Assembly: GCF_002699985.1 (NCBI RefSeq)
Contig: NZ_LKBT01000012.1
Coordinates: 313,449-377,448 of the forward strand
Source: Pseudomonas sp. ICMP 561
GTDB taxonomy: Bacteria > Pseudomonadota > Gammaproteobacteria > Pseudomonadales > Pseudomonadaceae
Direction of reading: 5' to 3'
DNA: 64,000 nt
Shown here one piece after another: positions 26,022 to 35,451 of the stretch. Position 1 is the first letter of the stretch. Each line of letters begins with the position of its first letter. The notes below the pieces were generated by a model that ran no database searches, had not been told where the DNA came from, and saw only the letters and a list, made by a program, of their open reading frames with translations. The translations under genes were made by a program, and so were the position numbers.

Positions 26022-26582
26022 ATGATTACCGCTAGTATCAGTGCGCTCCATCACCTGGTTTCTCAGGCGGTGGCTCGCAAGACTCAAGACGATGTGGCAA
26101 CCGATGCGTTCTCCGTCCCAACCGGTGCTACCAGCCCGGTCCCGGCCGTGGATCCCGTCGCGCAAAACAGTGGCAGTCAGCAGAATGAGGCCTATGACGA
26201 AGCGTTTGCCAAAATGCTCCTCAGCCTGAAGACGGCTACGCAAAATACTGACAATGAGGCTGCACCTTCATTTGTATCTGCCGCCAGTGACAACAGCATT
26301 GCAGCCCGCGATTCTGCGGTAACCAGCGAAGCTGATGTGGCCGACGCGGCATCGAAGTTCACCTCTGCTCAGCAGGAGTTCTCGGATTACATGAACTTGA
26401 CGCCAGCGGAGAAGATGCGCGAGCAACTGACTGGTGTCAGCAAGGAGGAATACGATTCCATGTCGCCTGAACAGAAGCTGGACGTCGACACTAAACTTCA
26501 GGCAGCCCTGAAAGAGCAGCAGCAACAGACTACCGCTGATGTAAACAGCAAAATCCTGGCGGCCCGGTTGGCGCTGGTTTAA
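26022..26582 (+). CDS. Hypothetical protein (186 aa), disordered N-half
   Basis: The ATG at 26022 is preceded by AGGAGG at 5 nt; the frame is open earlier but that part overlaps the intergenic spacer. The first ~110 residues are Ala/Ser/Thr-rich and probably disordered. The C-terminal part carries a helical block 'FSDYMNLTPAEKMREQLTGVSKEEYDSMSPEQKLDVDTKLQAAL', resembling short helical segments at the end of several Pseudomonas secreted or surface proteins. There is no signal peptide. Role unknown. Confidence 0.65.
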   Translation: MITASISALHHLVSQAVARKTQDDVATDAFSVPTGATSPVPAVDPVAQNSGSQQNEAYDEAFAKMLLSLKTATQNTDNEAAPSFVSAASDNSIAARDSAVTSEADVADAASKFTSAQQEFSDYMNLTPAEKMREQLTGVSKEEYDSMSPEQKLDVDTKLQAALKEQQQQTTADVNSKILAARLALV

Positions 26583-26670
26583 GGCTGAACTTTGCTAGAC
26601 CGTATAGTCTGATTTCAAGGGGCCGGAGTCAGGCCCGGATTTGCCAGTAAGCTGATGCGATATCGAACCT

Positions 26671-26756
26671 GTGGGAGCCGGGCTTGCTCGCGATAAAGCT
26701 GGAAGCGTTCAAAAGTGAATGCGTCTAGCCTTATCGCGAGCAAGCTCAGCTCCCAC
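26671..26756. repeat. Inverted REP pair
   Basis: The GTGGGAGCCGGGCTTGCTCGCGATAA-type element at 26671-26696 and its inverted partner at 26731-26756 are separated by 34 bp, between the convergent stops at 26582 and 26802. This is the usual place for Pseudomonas REPs at 3' ends. Confidence 0.85.
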
Positions 26757-26801
26757 ACAGTTCCGCGTTTCCCTTCAAAAGGGCTGGGCTTTAGATAGCC
26801 T

Positions 26802-27740
26802 TCACCCCAACTGATTCCGATACGGCAAATCCGGTCCGACCTTGGTGCAGGTCAGCGCTGCTGCCTTTACGGCGAACCCGAGCATTTCATCCACCGTTTC
26901 CTTGCGCAGGGTTGGCAAGCTGAGCGGGTCATCCAGATGGCGCTCGGTCAGGAAGGTAATCAACGCGGCCTGGAAAGTGTCGCCTGCGCCAACCGTGTCG
27001 GCAGTCACGACCTTTTGCGCAGCAACTGACCAGCTTCCGTGCTGGCGAGTAAAGACCGTTGCTCCCTCAGTACCCTGAGTCAACACAACCAACTGACAAC
27101 GCTTGCTCAGCCAGCTCTGGGCGACGACCTGTGGGTCTTTGTCCGGGTAGAGCAGGCTCAAGTCTTCGTCGCTGACCTTGATAATGTGCGCGTGCTCGGC
27201 AAAGGCGCTGATCTGCTCGCGCCAGCGGTTGATATCCGGTGCCGGGTTGAGGCGTACATTCGGATCCAGGGTGATCAGCCGTTTGCCGCTTTCTCTCGCC
27301 ACCAAAGCCAGCAGCGTGTCGGCGATGGGCTGGACCACCAGTGAGAACGAGCCGACATGAATCCCGCGTACCTGTTCATCCAGCTCCGGCAGGTGTTCAA
27401 GGCGCAGTTGTCGATCCGCGCAGCCTTCGCCACGAAAGCTGTAGTGCGGTGAACCGTCTGCCCCGACTGCCACCATGGCAAGGGTCGTCGGGGCGTCGAA
27501 GTCGATCAGGTAGTCGGGCCTGACGCCTTCTTTATCCAGCACGCTGCGCAAGCGCTGACCCAGATAGTCACTGGACAGCCCGGCAAACAGTCCCGCATCG
27601 ATGCCAAGGCGGCGAAGGCCCACGGCTACGTTGAAAGGTGAACCGCCCGCAATTGCCTGAAAGCCCAGTTTGTTGAGCTGCCCGCTGTTGTCGGGCTGGC
27701 TGAAAAAGTCGAACAGTGCTTCGCCACAAACGAGAAACAT
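26802..27740 (-). CDS. mtlZ: Fructokinase of the mannitol operon (PfkB family)
   Basis: 312 residues. It phosphorylates the fructose formed from mannitol by MtlD. PfkB features: 'GGSPFNVAVGLRRLG' near residue 33 and the C-terminal signature 'DTVGAGDTFQAALITFL', whose Asp is the catalytic base. AGGAG stands before the ATG. It is the last gene of the minus-strand run mtlE-F-G-K-D-xylB-mtlZ, the same order as mtlEFGKDYZ of P. fluorescens. A REP pair follows the stop. Confidence 0.92.
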   Translation of the reverse strand: MFLVCGEALFDFFSQPDNSGQLNKLGFQAIAGGSPFNVAVGLRRLGIDAGLFAGLSSDYLGQRLRSVLDKEGVRPDYLIDFDAPTTLAMVAVGADGSPHYSFRGEGCADRQLRLEHLPELDEQVRGIHVGSFSLVVQPIADTLLALVARESGKRLITLDPNVRLNPAPDINRWREQISAFAEHAHIIKVSDEDLSLLYPDKDPQVVAQSWLSKRCQLVVLTQGTEGATVFTRQHGSWSVAAQKVVTADTVGAGDTFQAALITFLTERHLDDPLSLPTLRKETVDEMLGFAVKAAALTCTKVGPDLPYRNQLG

Positions 27741-27785
27741 AGGTGCTCCTGAAATAAATACGTCAGTCGGGCGAGGAACGCGAGC

Positions 27786-29267
27786 TCACAGCGCCTGCAA
27801 CTGATTGCGATACCGCTCATAGACCTGCTGATAGTCGGCGACGTTCTGCGGGACGGGACGGGTTTCACTGCTGTTATCAAGGCTCACGCAGCGGGCACAT
27901 AGAATATCCAGCGTTTCGCCTGTCTCTTGCCGATTGGCGTGACACCAGGCGGCTTGAATGGCAGCGCCCAGCGCCGCCGCTTCGGCCTGCTCGGTGCAGA
28001 TCACCGGCGTATCCATGATATCGGCGACTATCTGCCGCCAGATGGCGCTCTTGGCACCGCCGCCGATCAGCCGAATGTTAGCGCTTTTGATGCCGCTGGC
28101 GCGCAACAGATCCAGGCCGTAACGCAAACCGAACGTGGTGCCCTCTACTACCGCCCGACACAGGTTGGCCTGGGTCAGATTGGTAGCATCCAGACCCAGA
28201 ATGCTGCCTGTGGCATGGGGCAGGGCAGGCACGCGTTCGCCATTGAGAAACGGCAGCATCGACACGCCCTCGGCACCAATCGGGGCCTGACCGACGGCGT
28301 TGTTGAAGGCTGCGATATCCAGCCCCAGCAGCTCACGAATAACGCCTGTGGCATTGGTCAGGTTCATGGTGCAGATCAAGGGCAGCCAGCCGCCGGAGGA
28401 TGAGCAGAACGTCGCCACCGAAGCCTGTTCACTCACGCGTGCCTGATCGGCAAAGGCATAGACGGTGCCCGACGAACCGAGGCTCATGGTGATTGCACCG
28501 GAATGAATATTGCCTGTGCCGATGGCCCCCATCATGTTGTCGCCGCCGCCACTGGAAATCACCGCGGCGGGGTTGATGCCCAGACGTTGGGCAATCTCCG
28601 GCAAGACAGTGCCAACCGGCTCGTGCGCTTCCAGCAGTTCGGGCAGTGCCCGGCTCAGGTTGCCGCTGGGATCTATGTGCTCAAGGATCGCCATATCCCA
28701 CTGCCGGGTGCGCACATTGAAATACCCGGTGCCCGATGCATCGCCATACTCGCTGGCACAACGACCGGTCAGCCAGTAATTGAGGTAATCATGGGGCAGC
28801 AGAATCTTGTCGATACGGGCAAAGAGTTCGGGGTGCTGCTCCTTGGTCCAGAGCAGTTTGGATACGGTGTAGCCCGGCGCAATGGCAATGCCAAGACGCT
28901 GCAGCGAGCCCTTTTCGCCACCGAGATACTCCAGCAACTGGTCATTTTGCGGGGTGCTTTCGGTGTCGCACCACAGCTTGGCCGGGCGTAGCACCTGGCC
29001 GTTGGCATCCAGGAGTACAAGGCCGTGTTGCTGGCCCGAGACGCCGATGCCGAGTATCTGCTGTCCGGAAATGCCCGCTTCAAGCAGCGCTCCGGCAGTC
29101 GCCTTTTCGAAGGCCGTCAGCCATTGCTGCACATCCTGTTCACGGCGACCGTTATGGCCACTGATCATGCTGTGCGGCGCAGACCCCTGGCCCAGCACCT
29201 GACCGGTGCGGGCGTCGAGTACGATGGCCTTGGTGCCTTGGGTGCCGCAATCGATTCCGAGAAACAT
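27786..29267 (-). CDS. xylB: Xylulokinase of the mannitol/arabitol operon
   Basis: 493 residues, FGGY carbohydrate kinase family, equivalent to mtlY of P. fluorescens. The N-terminal ATP site reads 'FLGIDCGTQGTKAIVLDARTG'; substrate and hinge motifs 'SGQQHGLV' and 'GGDNMMGAIGTG', and the late 'RLIGGGAKSAIWRQI' segment, are typical. It phosphorylates D-xylulose, the product of D-arabitol oxidation by MtlD. The ATG at 29267 is chosen because GAGG lies 6 nt upstream. That site overlaps the mtlD stop codon, so translation is coupled to mtlD. Confidence 0.93.
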   Translation of the reverse strand: MFLGIDCGTQGTKAIVLDARTGQVLGQGSAPHSMISGHNGRREQDVQQWLTAFEKATAGALLEAGISGQQILGIGVSGQQHGLVLLDANGQVLRPAKLWCDTESTPQNDQLLEYLGGEKGSLQRLGIAIAPGYTVSKLLWTKEQHPELFARIDKILLPHDYLNYWLTGRCASEYGDASGTGYFNVRTRQWDMAILEHIDPSGNLSRALPELLEAHEPVGTVLPEIAQRLGINPAAVISSGGGDNMMGAIGTGNIHSGAITMSLGSSGTVYAFADQARVSEQASVATFCSSSGGWLPLICTMNLTNATGVIRELLGLDIAAFNNAVGQAPIGAEGVSMLPFLNGERVPALPHATGSILGLDATNLTQANLCRAVVEGTTFGLRYGLDLLRASGIKSANIRLIGGGAKSAIWRQIVADIMDTPVICTEQAEAAALGAAIQAAWCHANRQETGETLDILCARCVSLDNSSETRPVPQNVADYQQVYERYRNQLQAL

Positions 29268-29274
29268 AGGCACC

Positions 29275-30759
29275 TCAGGCTGTTTTGGCCAACAGGTTTT
29301 CCAGAGTTTTGCTGACGCCCAATTGCTTGAGGCTGTTCAGGTTCTTTTCAAAGGCAGCGACAAATTCAGCTGACTGTGGAATGGCGGTGCCGAATATCTC
29401 CTCGACGTCCAGCAACCGTTGCACGATCAGGACATCGTCGGCCACCAGCGCCTTACAGAAATCCGCACGAGGGTCGACGATCTTGTAGGCCACGCCGTTT
29501 TCGCCTTCGCTGCCTTGCAGGTACAACGCCCAGGCCGCCACCACTAACGAGGCGCGCTCCAGGTTGCCATGATCAAGAATTAACTGATTGATGGTGGGGA
29601 CGGTGAATTTGGGAAACTTCGACGACCCGTCCGAGCACACGCGCTCCAGCTGATCCGCAATCGCCTGATTGGAAAACCGCTCGATCAGCGTGTCCTTGTA
29701 GCCTTCCAGATCGATGCCCGGCACAGAAGCCAGTTGCGGTGTGACATCCAGATCCATGTACGCGCGGATATAGGCAACGAACAATGGATCATTCATGGTC
29801 TCGTGAACGAAGCGATAGCCCCTGAGTGCGCCCAGATAGGTCAGCGCCAGGTGGCTGCCATTGAGCAGCTTGATCTTCATCTCTTCGTAGGGCGTGACGT
29901 CGTCGGTGAATTGCACGCCGACTTTTTCCCAGGCCGGACGACCATCGACAAATTTGTCCTCCAGCACCCATTGCACAAAAGGCTCGCAGACTACCGGCCA
30001 GGCATCATCAATGCCTTTTTCGTCGGCAAGCTTCAGGCGATGGGATGTGCTGGTCATCGGCGTGATGCGGTCGACCATGGCGTTGGGAAAGCTGACCTGT
30101 TCGGCGATCCAGTCATGCAGATCCGGGTTGCCCTGGGCAGCGAACGCCAGCAGCGCTTTACGCGCGACGGCGCCGTTGTGCGGCAGGTTATCGCAGGACA
30201 TCACGGTAAAAGCCGGCGTGCCAGCGGCGCGACGTTTTGCCAAAGCTGCGCATAGCAATCCGAAGACAGTGCGTGGTGCGTCTGGATACGCCAGATCATG
30301 CTGGATCTGCGGCAGGTGAGTCATGAACTGGCCGTTGCTGTCATCAATGCAGTAACCGCCCTCGGTAATGGTCAGCGAAACAATGCGAATCTGCGGGCTG
30401 GCCAGCTTGTCTATGACGGTCTGGATATCGTCTTCTGCCAGCAGCATGCCGCTGATGGACGCGATGATCCGGGTTTCGGTGTCGGGTGTATCGCCCAGTT
30501 CATAGAGGGTGTAGAGGTAATCCTGACCCGCGAGGGCATCACGCACGCCACGGTCCTCCGGGCGCAAACCGATACCGCAAATGCTCCAGTCCAGGCCCTC
30601 GCCGCTGCTCATCAGCGCGTCGGTGTAAAACGCCTGATGCGCACGATGGAAGCCACCCACGCCAATGTGAGCAATACCTTGTGTAGTACTTTGCGGGTTG
30701 TAGCCGGGCAGGGCGATGCTGCGCTCAAGCTGAGACAGATTCTGTTTGTTCAATTTCAT
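29275..30759 (-). CDS. mtlD: Mannitol 2-dehydrogenase
   Basis: 494 residues, polyol-specific long-chain dehydrogenase family, about the length of the structurally known P. fluorescens enzyme. It oxidises D-mannitol to D-fructose, and D-arabitol to D-xylulose, with NAD+. The N-terminal dinucleotide fold starts 'AHIGVGGFHRAHQAFYTDAL'. The catalytic Lys-Asn-His triad sits in 'MKIKLLNGSHLALTYLG', matching K295, N300 and H303 of the P. fluorescens enzyme. It follows mtlK by 18 bp and leads directly into xylB. Confidence 0.95.
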   Translation of the reverse strand: MKLNKQNLSQLERSIALPGYNPQSTTQGIAHIGVGGFHRAHQAFYTDALMSSGEGLDWSICGIGLRPEDRGVRDALAGQDYLYTLYELGDTPDTETRIIASISGMLLAEDDIQTVIDKLASPQIRIVSLTITEGGYCIDDSNGQFMTHLPQIQHDLAYPDAPRTVFGLLCAALAKRRAAGTPAFTVMSCDNLPHNGAVARKALLAFAAQGNPDLHDWIAEQVSFPNAMVDRITPMTSTSHRLKLADEKGIDDAWPVVCEPFVQWVLEDKFVDGRPAWEKVGVQFTDDVTPYEEMKIKLLNGSHLALTYLGALRGYRFVHETMNDPLFVAYIRAYMDLDVTPQLASVPGIDLEGYKDTLIERFSNQAIADQLERVCSDGSSKFPKFTVPTINQLILDHGNLERASLVVAAWALYLQGSEGENGVAYKIVDPRADFCKALVADDVLIVQRLLDVEEIFGTAIPQSAEFVAAFEKNLNSLKQLGVSKTLENLLAKTA

Positions 30760-30777
30760 GGCGATGATCCCTGAGTA

Positions 30778-31881
30778 TCAGGCGGCGACCGGCAGGGCTT
30801 TGGCAATCACCAGGCCCTGAGCGTCGAACAAGTGGCAGTGAGCGCTATCCAGATGCAGATTGAGCGTGTCGCCATACTGGCTGGCCAGATCCCCGCGTAT
30901 ACGCATGGTCAAGGCTTCCCCGGAGCGGGTGCGCACGTGGCAATAAGTGTCGCTGCCCAAACGCTCACTGACGTCGGCAATGACCTGCATCTGGCAGTCG
31001 CCTTCTTTGGCAAGGTTCAAGTGCTCCGGTCGGATGCCGAGGGTGACCGGATCGCCGACGCTCTGTTGTGCACTGCCGAACGGCAGGTTAATGACTGCGC
31101 CCGCATCGAGCGTCACTTCGCAGCCGCCTGCATCGACGCGGCTGATCATGCCTTTGAGAAAGCCCATTTTCGGTGTGCCGAGGAAACCCGCGACAAAGAG
31201 ATTGGCCGGATGATGGTACAGCTCAAGCGGGGAGCCCACCTGCTCGACCTTGCCACCATTGAGCACCACGACTTTGTCGGCCAGGGTCATGGCTTCGACC
31301 TGATCGTGGGTCACGTAAATCATCGTCGCTTGCAGTTCTTTGTGCAGGCGCGAAAGCTCAAGACGGGTTTGCACGCGCAGGGCGGCGTCGAGGTTCGATA
31401 AGGGTTCATCGAACAGGAAGATTTTCGGGTTACGCACGATGGCGCGACCAATGGCTACCCGCTGGCGCTGACCGCCGGACAGCTGTTTGGGTTTGCGCTC
31501 CAGCAGTGGACCCAGCTCAAGGATGCGCGCTGCCTCATCGACTTTCTTTTTGATCACGGCTTTGTCGCCACCGGCCAGATCCAGAGCAAAAGACAGGTTC
31601 TTGCCCACGGTCATGTGCGGGTACAGGGCGTAGGTCTGGAAGACCATGGCCAGGTCACGTTTGGCAGGCGTCACTTGGGTGATGTCCCGGCCATCCAGCT
31701 CAATGGTGCCGGAGGTGACATCCTCCAGCCCGGCGATCAATCGCAGCAGGGTGGATTTGCCGCAGCCCGACGGCCCCACGAAGACCACGAATTCGCGATC
31801 TTTCACGTCCAGATCAATGCCTTTGATGATCTGGTGACCGTCGAAGCCTTTTTGCAGATTTCTGATGCTGAGGTTAGCCAT
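30778..31881 (-). CDS. mtlK: Polyol ABC transporter ATP-binding protein
   Basis: 367 residues, MalK/UgpC-like. Walker A 'GPSGCGKST', signature 'LSGGQRQRVAIGRA', Walker B 'IFLFDEP' and the switch His (VTHD) are all present. The C-terminal OB/TOBE regulatory domain (about 240-360, 'LGIRPEHLNLA') is complete. It energises the MtlF-MtlG permease. GGAGG precedes the ATG. A 159-bp gap holding a REP pair separates it from mtlG, the largest gap within the operon's transport genes. Confidence 0.94.
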   Translation of the reverse strand: MANLSIRNLQKGFDGHQIIKGIDLDVKDREFVVFVGPSGCGKSTLLRLIAGLEDVTSGTIELDGRDITQVTPAKRDLAMVFQTYALYPHMTVGKNLSFALDLAGGDKAVIKKKVDEAARILELGPLLERKPKQLSGGQRQRVAIGRAIVRNPKIFLFDEPLSNLDAALRVQTRLELSRLHKELQATMIYVTHDQVEAMTLADKVVVLNGGKVEQVGSPLELYHHPANLFVAGFLGTPKMGFLKGMISRVDAGGCEVTLDAGAVINLPFGSAQQSVGDPVTLGIRPEHLNLAKEGDCQMQVIADVSERLGSDTYCHVRTRSGEALTMRIRGDLASQYGDTLNLHLDSAHCHLFDAQGLVIAKALPVAA

Positions 31882-31922
31882 GGTGGCCTCCGTTCTTATT
31901 CTTTAAACCTGATGGGTACTTC

Positions 31923-32011
31923 TGTAGGAGTGAGCTTGCTCGCGATGGGGGCAGACGCTCGGCAAAAATATCGCCTGATATGACGCTATCGCGAGCAAGC
32001 TCACTCCTACA
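31923..32011. repeat. Inverted REP pair inside the mtl operon
   Basis: TGTAGGAGTGAGCTTGCTCGCGAT-type arms at 31923-31946 and 31988-32011 (perfect 24-bp inverted repeat) lie between mtlG and mtlK. In mRNA they would form a long hairpin that could protect the upstream mtlEFG message or reduce read-through. Confidence 0.85.
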
Positions 32012-32040
32012 GGGGGCGGTGTTTAGTACAACACAGCGGG

Positions 32041-32874
32041 TTATTTCACGGCCCCGAACGACAGGCCGCGCACCAGTTGCTTCTGACTGATCCAGCCGAA
32101 GATCAGGATCGGCGCGCAGGCCAGGGTCGAGACAGCGGAGAGCTTGGCCCAGAACAACCCTTCGGGGCTGGAGTAGGACGCTATCAGCGCAGTCAGTGGC
32201 GCAGCGTTGGACGAGGTGAGGTTCAGCGACCAGAACGCCTCGTTCCAGCACAGGATCAGCGACAACAGCGCAGTGGATGCCAGGCCGCCTTTGCAGATCG
32301 GAATCAGCACCTTGAAGATTTCCTGGCGAGTGCTGGCACCGTCCAGTCGCGAGGCCTCAAGGATTTCCCCGGGGATATCCTTGAAGTAGGTGTAAATCAT
32401 CCAGACCACGATGGGCAGGTTGATCAGCGTGTAGATCACAATCAGCGCAATGCGACTGTCCAGCAGGCCGAAGGTCTTGGCCAGCAGGTAGATCGGCATC
32501 AGCACGCCTACCGGCGGCAGCATCTTCGTCGAGAGCATCCACAGCAGGGTGCTCTTGGTGCGTTTAGTCTCGAAAAAAGCCATGGAGTAAGCCGCAGGTA
32601 CAGCGATCAGCATGCACAGAATCGTTGCGCTGAACGAGATCACCACCGAGTTCCAGGCGAAGTGGAAGTAGTCACTACGCTCCTGAATATGCAGGTAGTT
32701 TTCCAGGGTCGGCGTAAAGATAAATTGCGGCGGCGTCGCGAACGCGTCGATTTCAGTCTTGAAGCTGGTCAGGACCATCCAGAAAATCGGGAAGAAGATC
32801 AGCGCGGCGATCACCCAGCACAAGGTGCCGAGCAGCACGCTTTGCAGGCGTCGGGATTGTTTGAGCGTCATCAT
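32041..32874 (-). CDS. mtlG: Polyol ABC transporter permease (MalG type)
   Basis: 277 residues, six predicted transmembrane helices, BPD_transp_1 family. The cytoplasmic EAA coupling loop 'EASRLDGASTRQEIFKVLIP' contacts MtlK. N-terminal residues LLGTLCWVIAALIFFPIFWMVLTS form the first helix, typical of MalG-like subunits. GAGGG lies upstream of the first ATG; 10 bp separate it from the mtlF stop. Confidence 0.93.
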   Translation of the reverse strand: MMTLKQSRRLQSVLLGTLCWVIAALIFFPIFWMVLTSFKTEIDAFATPPQFIFTPTLENYLHIQERSDYFHFAWNSVVISFSATILCMLIAVPAAYSMAFFETKRTKSTLLWMLSTKMLPPVGVLMPIYLLAKTFGLLDSRIALIVIYTLINLPIVVWMIYTYFKDIPGEILEASRLDGASTRQEIFKVLIPICKGGLASTALLSLILCWNEAFWSLNLTSSNAAPLTALIASYSSPEGLFWAKLSAVSTLACAPILIFGWISQKQLVRGLSFGAVK

Positions 32875-32884
32875 GATTCGGCCC

Positions 32885-33817
32885 TCAGGACTTGTCAGTG
32901 AGGTTTTTGCCGATCATCCGGATCAGGATGATTGCAGCAATGTTGGCAATGACCACGGCGATCAAGCCGCCAGCGGACGCCATGCCCACGTCGAATTGCA
33001 GCAAGGCCTGGTTGTAGATCAGGTACGCCAGGTTGGTCGAAGCGAAACCCGGACCGCCATTGGTGGTGGTGAAGATTTCCGCGAATACCGAGAGCAGGAA
33101 GATGGTTTCGATCATCACCACCACGGCGATCGGCCGGGCCAGATGCGGCAGCGTCAAATGCCAGAAAATCGCGATAGGCCCGGCACCGTCAAGGCGGGCC
33201 GCTTCTTTCTGTTCCTGATCCAGCGATTGCATTGCAGTCATCAGAATCAGGATGGCGAACGGCAGCCACTGCCACGAGACAATAATGATGATCGACAGCA
33301 GTGGGTAATTGGCTAGCCAGTCAATCGGCTGGGCACCAAACAGCTTCCAGACCCAGGCGAGGATGCCGGACACAGGATGGAAAATCAGATTCTTCCAGAT
33401 CAGCGCGCCCACGGTGGGCATGATGAAGAAAGGCGAAATCAGCAGAACTCGTACAATGCCGCGACCGAGAAACTCGCTGGCTTCCAGCAGGGCAGAAATC
33501 AGCACACCCAGCACCACGCTGATCAACAGCACACTGCCGACCAGCAATAGCGTATTGGTTGCGCCGGGAAGAAATCCGCTGTCGGTGACGAAGTATTCGA
33601 AGTTTTCGAGACCGACGAATTCGTTCTCGCCGGGGTTGAGCAGGTTGTAACGGATCAGCGAGAAGTAGATGGTCATGCCCAGCGGGACGATCATCCACAC
33701 CAGCAACAGCAGGACCGATGGGCTGACCAGAAACCAGCCGGGTTTGGTCACGCTGCCCTTAACTGACGGGTTGTCGTCAGGCGTGACGGCCTGATGCTTG
33801 ATAGTTGAGGTTGTCAT
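32885..33817 (-). CDS. mtlF: Polyol ABC transporter permease (MalF type)
   Basis: 310 residues with about six transmembrane helices and a longer cytosolic N-terminus than MtlG. The EAA loop reads 'EAARLDGAGPIAIFWHLTLPHLARP'. It partners with MtlG to form the channel for mannitol, glucitol and arabitol. It lies 72 bp downstream of mtlE, with a strong hairpin in the gap. Confidence 0.93.
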   Translation of the reverse strand: MTTSTIKHQAVTPDDNPSVKGSVTKPGWFLVSPSVLLLLVWMIVPLGMTIYFSLIRYNLLNPGENEFVGLENFEYFVTDSGFLPGATNTLLLVGSVLLISVVLGVLISALLEASEFLGRGIVRVLLISPFFIMPTVGALIWKNLIFHPVSGILAWVWKLFGAQPIDWLANYPLLSIIIIVSWQWLPFAILILMTAMQSLDQEQKEAARLDGAGPIAIFWHLTLPHLARPIAVVVMIETIFLLSVFAEIFTTTNGGPGFASTNLAYLIYNQALLQFDVGMASAGGLIAVVIANIAAIILIRMIGKNLTDKS

Positions 33818-33851
33818 GATGGCGATCCTGGGTGCAAAAGGAGAGCAGGGT

Positions 33852-33873
33852 GTCGGGGCGCACGCGCCCCGAC
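33852..33873 (-). promoter_or_regulatory. mtlE-mtlF intergenic hairpin (transcript processing/stability)
   Basis: A perfect 9-bp stem GTCGGGGCG / CGCCCCGAC with loop CACG, 17 bp after the mtlE stop, without a U-run. It is comparable in position to the malE-malF hairpins that protect the binding-protein message and give excess binding protein. Confidence 0.65.
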
Positions 33874-33889
33874 TGATAGTCAGCAGCGA

Positions 33890-35200
33890 CTATTTCTTTG
33901 GATAACCTGCTCGCTTCATGTCTCGCTCGGTGGAGTTTTGCGCGTTTTTCAAGGCGGCGTCAGGCGTTGCCGTACCTACCAGAGCAGCGGAGAACTGCTG
34001 ACCGACTGAAGTGCCGATGGCTTGGAACTCGGGAATGGTCACCAGTTGAATGCCTACATAGGGCACTGGTTCGAGGGTTGGCGACTTTGGCGTTACAGCC
34101 TTCAGCGATTCAAGGGTGATATTGGCGAACGGCGCAGCTTTTTTGTAGGCATCGGTGTAGGTCGAAGCGCGAGTCCCTGGCGGTACGTTGGACACGCCGT
34201 CTTTCTCGGCCACCAATGCTGCGTACTCTTTTGAGGTCGCCCATTCGGTAAAGGCTTTTGCATCGGTCTGGTTTTTTGCGCTGGTCGGGATCGCCAATGC
34301 CCATGAATACAGCCATGCCGAGCCTTTGTCGGTTTTTTCATGAGGGGCGTAAGTGAAGCCTACGCTGTCAGCGACCTTGCTTTGGCTCTTGTCAGTAACG
34401 AATGACCCGGCCACGCTTGCGTCGACCCAGATGGCGCATTTGCCGCTGTTGAACAGGGCGAGGTTTTCATTGAAGCCGTTGCTCGAGGCGCCTGGTGGGC
34501 CAGATTTCTTCATGGTGTTGACGTAGAAAGTTAGCGCGTTTTTCCATTCCGGTTGATCAAACTGCGGTTTCCATTGCTCATCGAACCAGCGCCCGCCAAA
34601 CGAGTTGGCGACGGTGGTGATCAGCGCCATGTTCTCGCCCCAGCCGGCCTTGCCTCGCAGGCAGATACCGTACTGTTCTTTGGACTTGTCGGTGAGTTTG
34701 TCAGCGAATTCGGCGATCTGCGTCCAAGTCGGACGTTCAGGCATGGTCAGACCCGCAGCCTTGAACAGGTCGGTACGGTAGTAGGTGATTGAGCTTTCCG
34801 CATAGAAGGGCAGTGCAAACAGCTTGCCGTCTACCGACAGGCCATCGCGTACTGACGGGAAAACGTCGTCCAGCGCGTAGCTGGCGGGCAGGTCCTTCAT
34901 CTCCTGCAGCCAGCCTTTGGCGCCCCACAGCGACGCCTCGTACATCCCGATGGTCAGCACGTCGAACTGGCCGCCCTTGGTGGCAATGTCTGTGGTCAGG
35001 CGCTGGCGCAGGACGTTCTCTTCGAGGACGACCCACTTGAGTTTGATATCGGGATGTTGTTCTTCGAAGGTTTTCGACAGCCGCTGCATGCGGATCATGT
35101 CGCTGTTGTTGACCGTAGCGATAGTGACTTCGCCCGCAGATGCGGTGGCGCAGAGTGTCAGACAGGTACCGGCAAGCAGAACTTTTGCAGAGGTCTTCAT
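33890..35200 (-). CDS. mtlE: Mannitol/polyol-binding periplasmic protein
   Basis: 436 residues, family 1 extracellular solute-binding protein. A Sec signal peptide ends near residue 22 (..LCATASAG). Typical sugar-binding segments: 'EVTIATVNNSDMIRMQRLSKTFEEQHPDIKLKW', 'LPFYAESSITYYRTDLF' and 'GKCAIWVDASVAGSFV'. It captures mannitol and related polyols for MtlFGK. GAGGAG stands 6 nt before the ATG. It is the first structural gene after mtlR; the 251-bp upstream gap must contain the MtlR-activated promoter. Confidence 0.94.
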   Translation of the reverse strand: MKTSAKVLLAGTCLTLCATASAGEVTIATVNNSDMIRMQRLSKTFEEQHPDIKLKWVVLEENVLRQRLTTDIATKGGQFDVLTIGMYEASLWGAKGWLQEMKDLPASYALDDVFPSVRDGLSVDGKLFALPFYAESSITYYRTDLFKAAGLTMPERPTWTQIAEFADKLTDKSKEQYGICLRGKAGWGENMALITTVANSFGGRWFDEQWKPQFDQPEWKNALTFYVNTMKKSGPPGASSNGFNENLALFNSGKCAIWVDASVAGSFVTDKSQSKVADSVGFTYAPHEKTDKGSAWLYSWALAIPTSAKNQTDAKAFTEWATSKEYAALVAEKDGVSNVPPGTRASTYTDAYKKAAPFANITLESLKAVTPKSPTLEPVPYVGIQLVTIPEFQAIGTSVGQQFSAALVGTATPDAALKNAQNSTERDMKRAGYPKK

Positions 35201-35451
35201 TTATCACTCCTCTTCCGCGCCCTTAGAGCTACAGAAGGTCGGTTATTGTTTTTGTGTCTTCCGGAGGTGTGGAAGATGTGGATTGATTACAGCGGGCGCA
35301 GGCGCAGATGACAAATCCTGCATGACACTTGGACTGATACTTTTTTGTACTCGATTGGCGCCTGAAAAATCCACGCAAGACTGCCGCAACCTTATCGCGA
35401 CCGTCTGCGACGCAGTTTCAGCGTAGACGTTGATTGAGTGCACGCGGAGAA

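Noticed and set aside
32077..32901. 274-codon plus-strand frame opposite mtlG
   Set aside because: Antisense to an intact permease; composition is Gln/Arg/Asp-rich low-complexity as expected from reading hydrophobic codons backwards.
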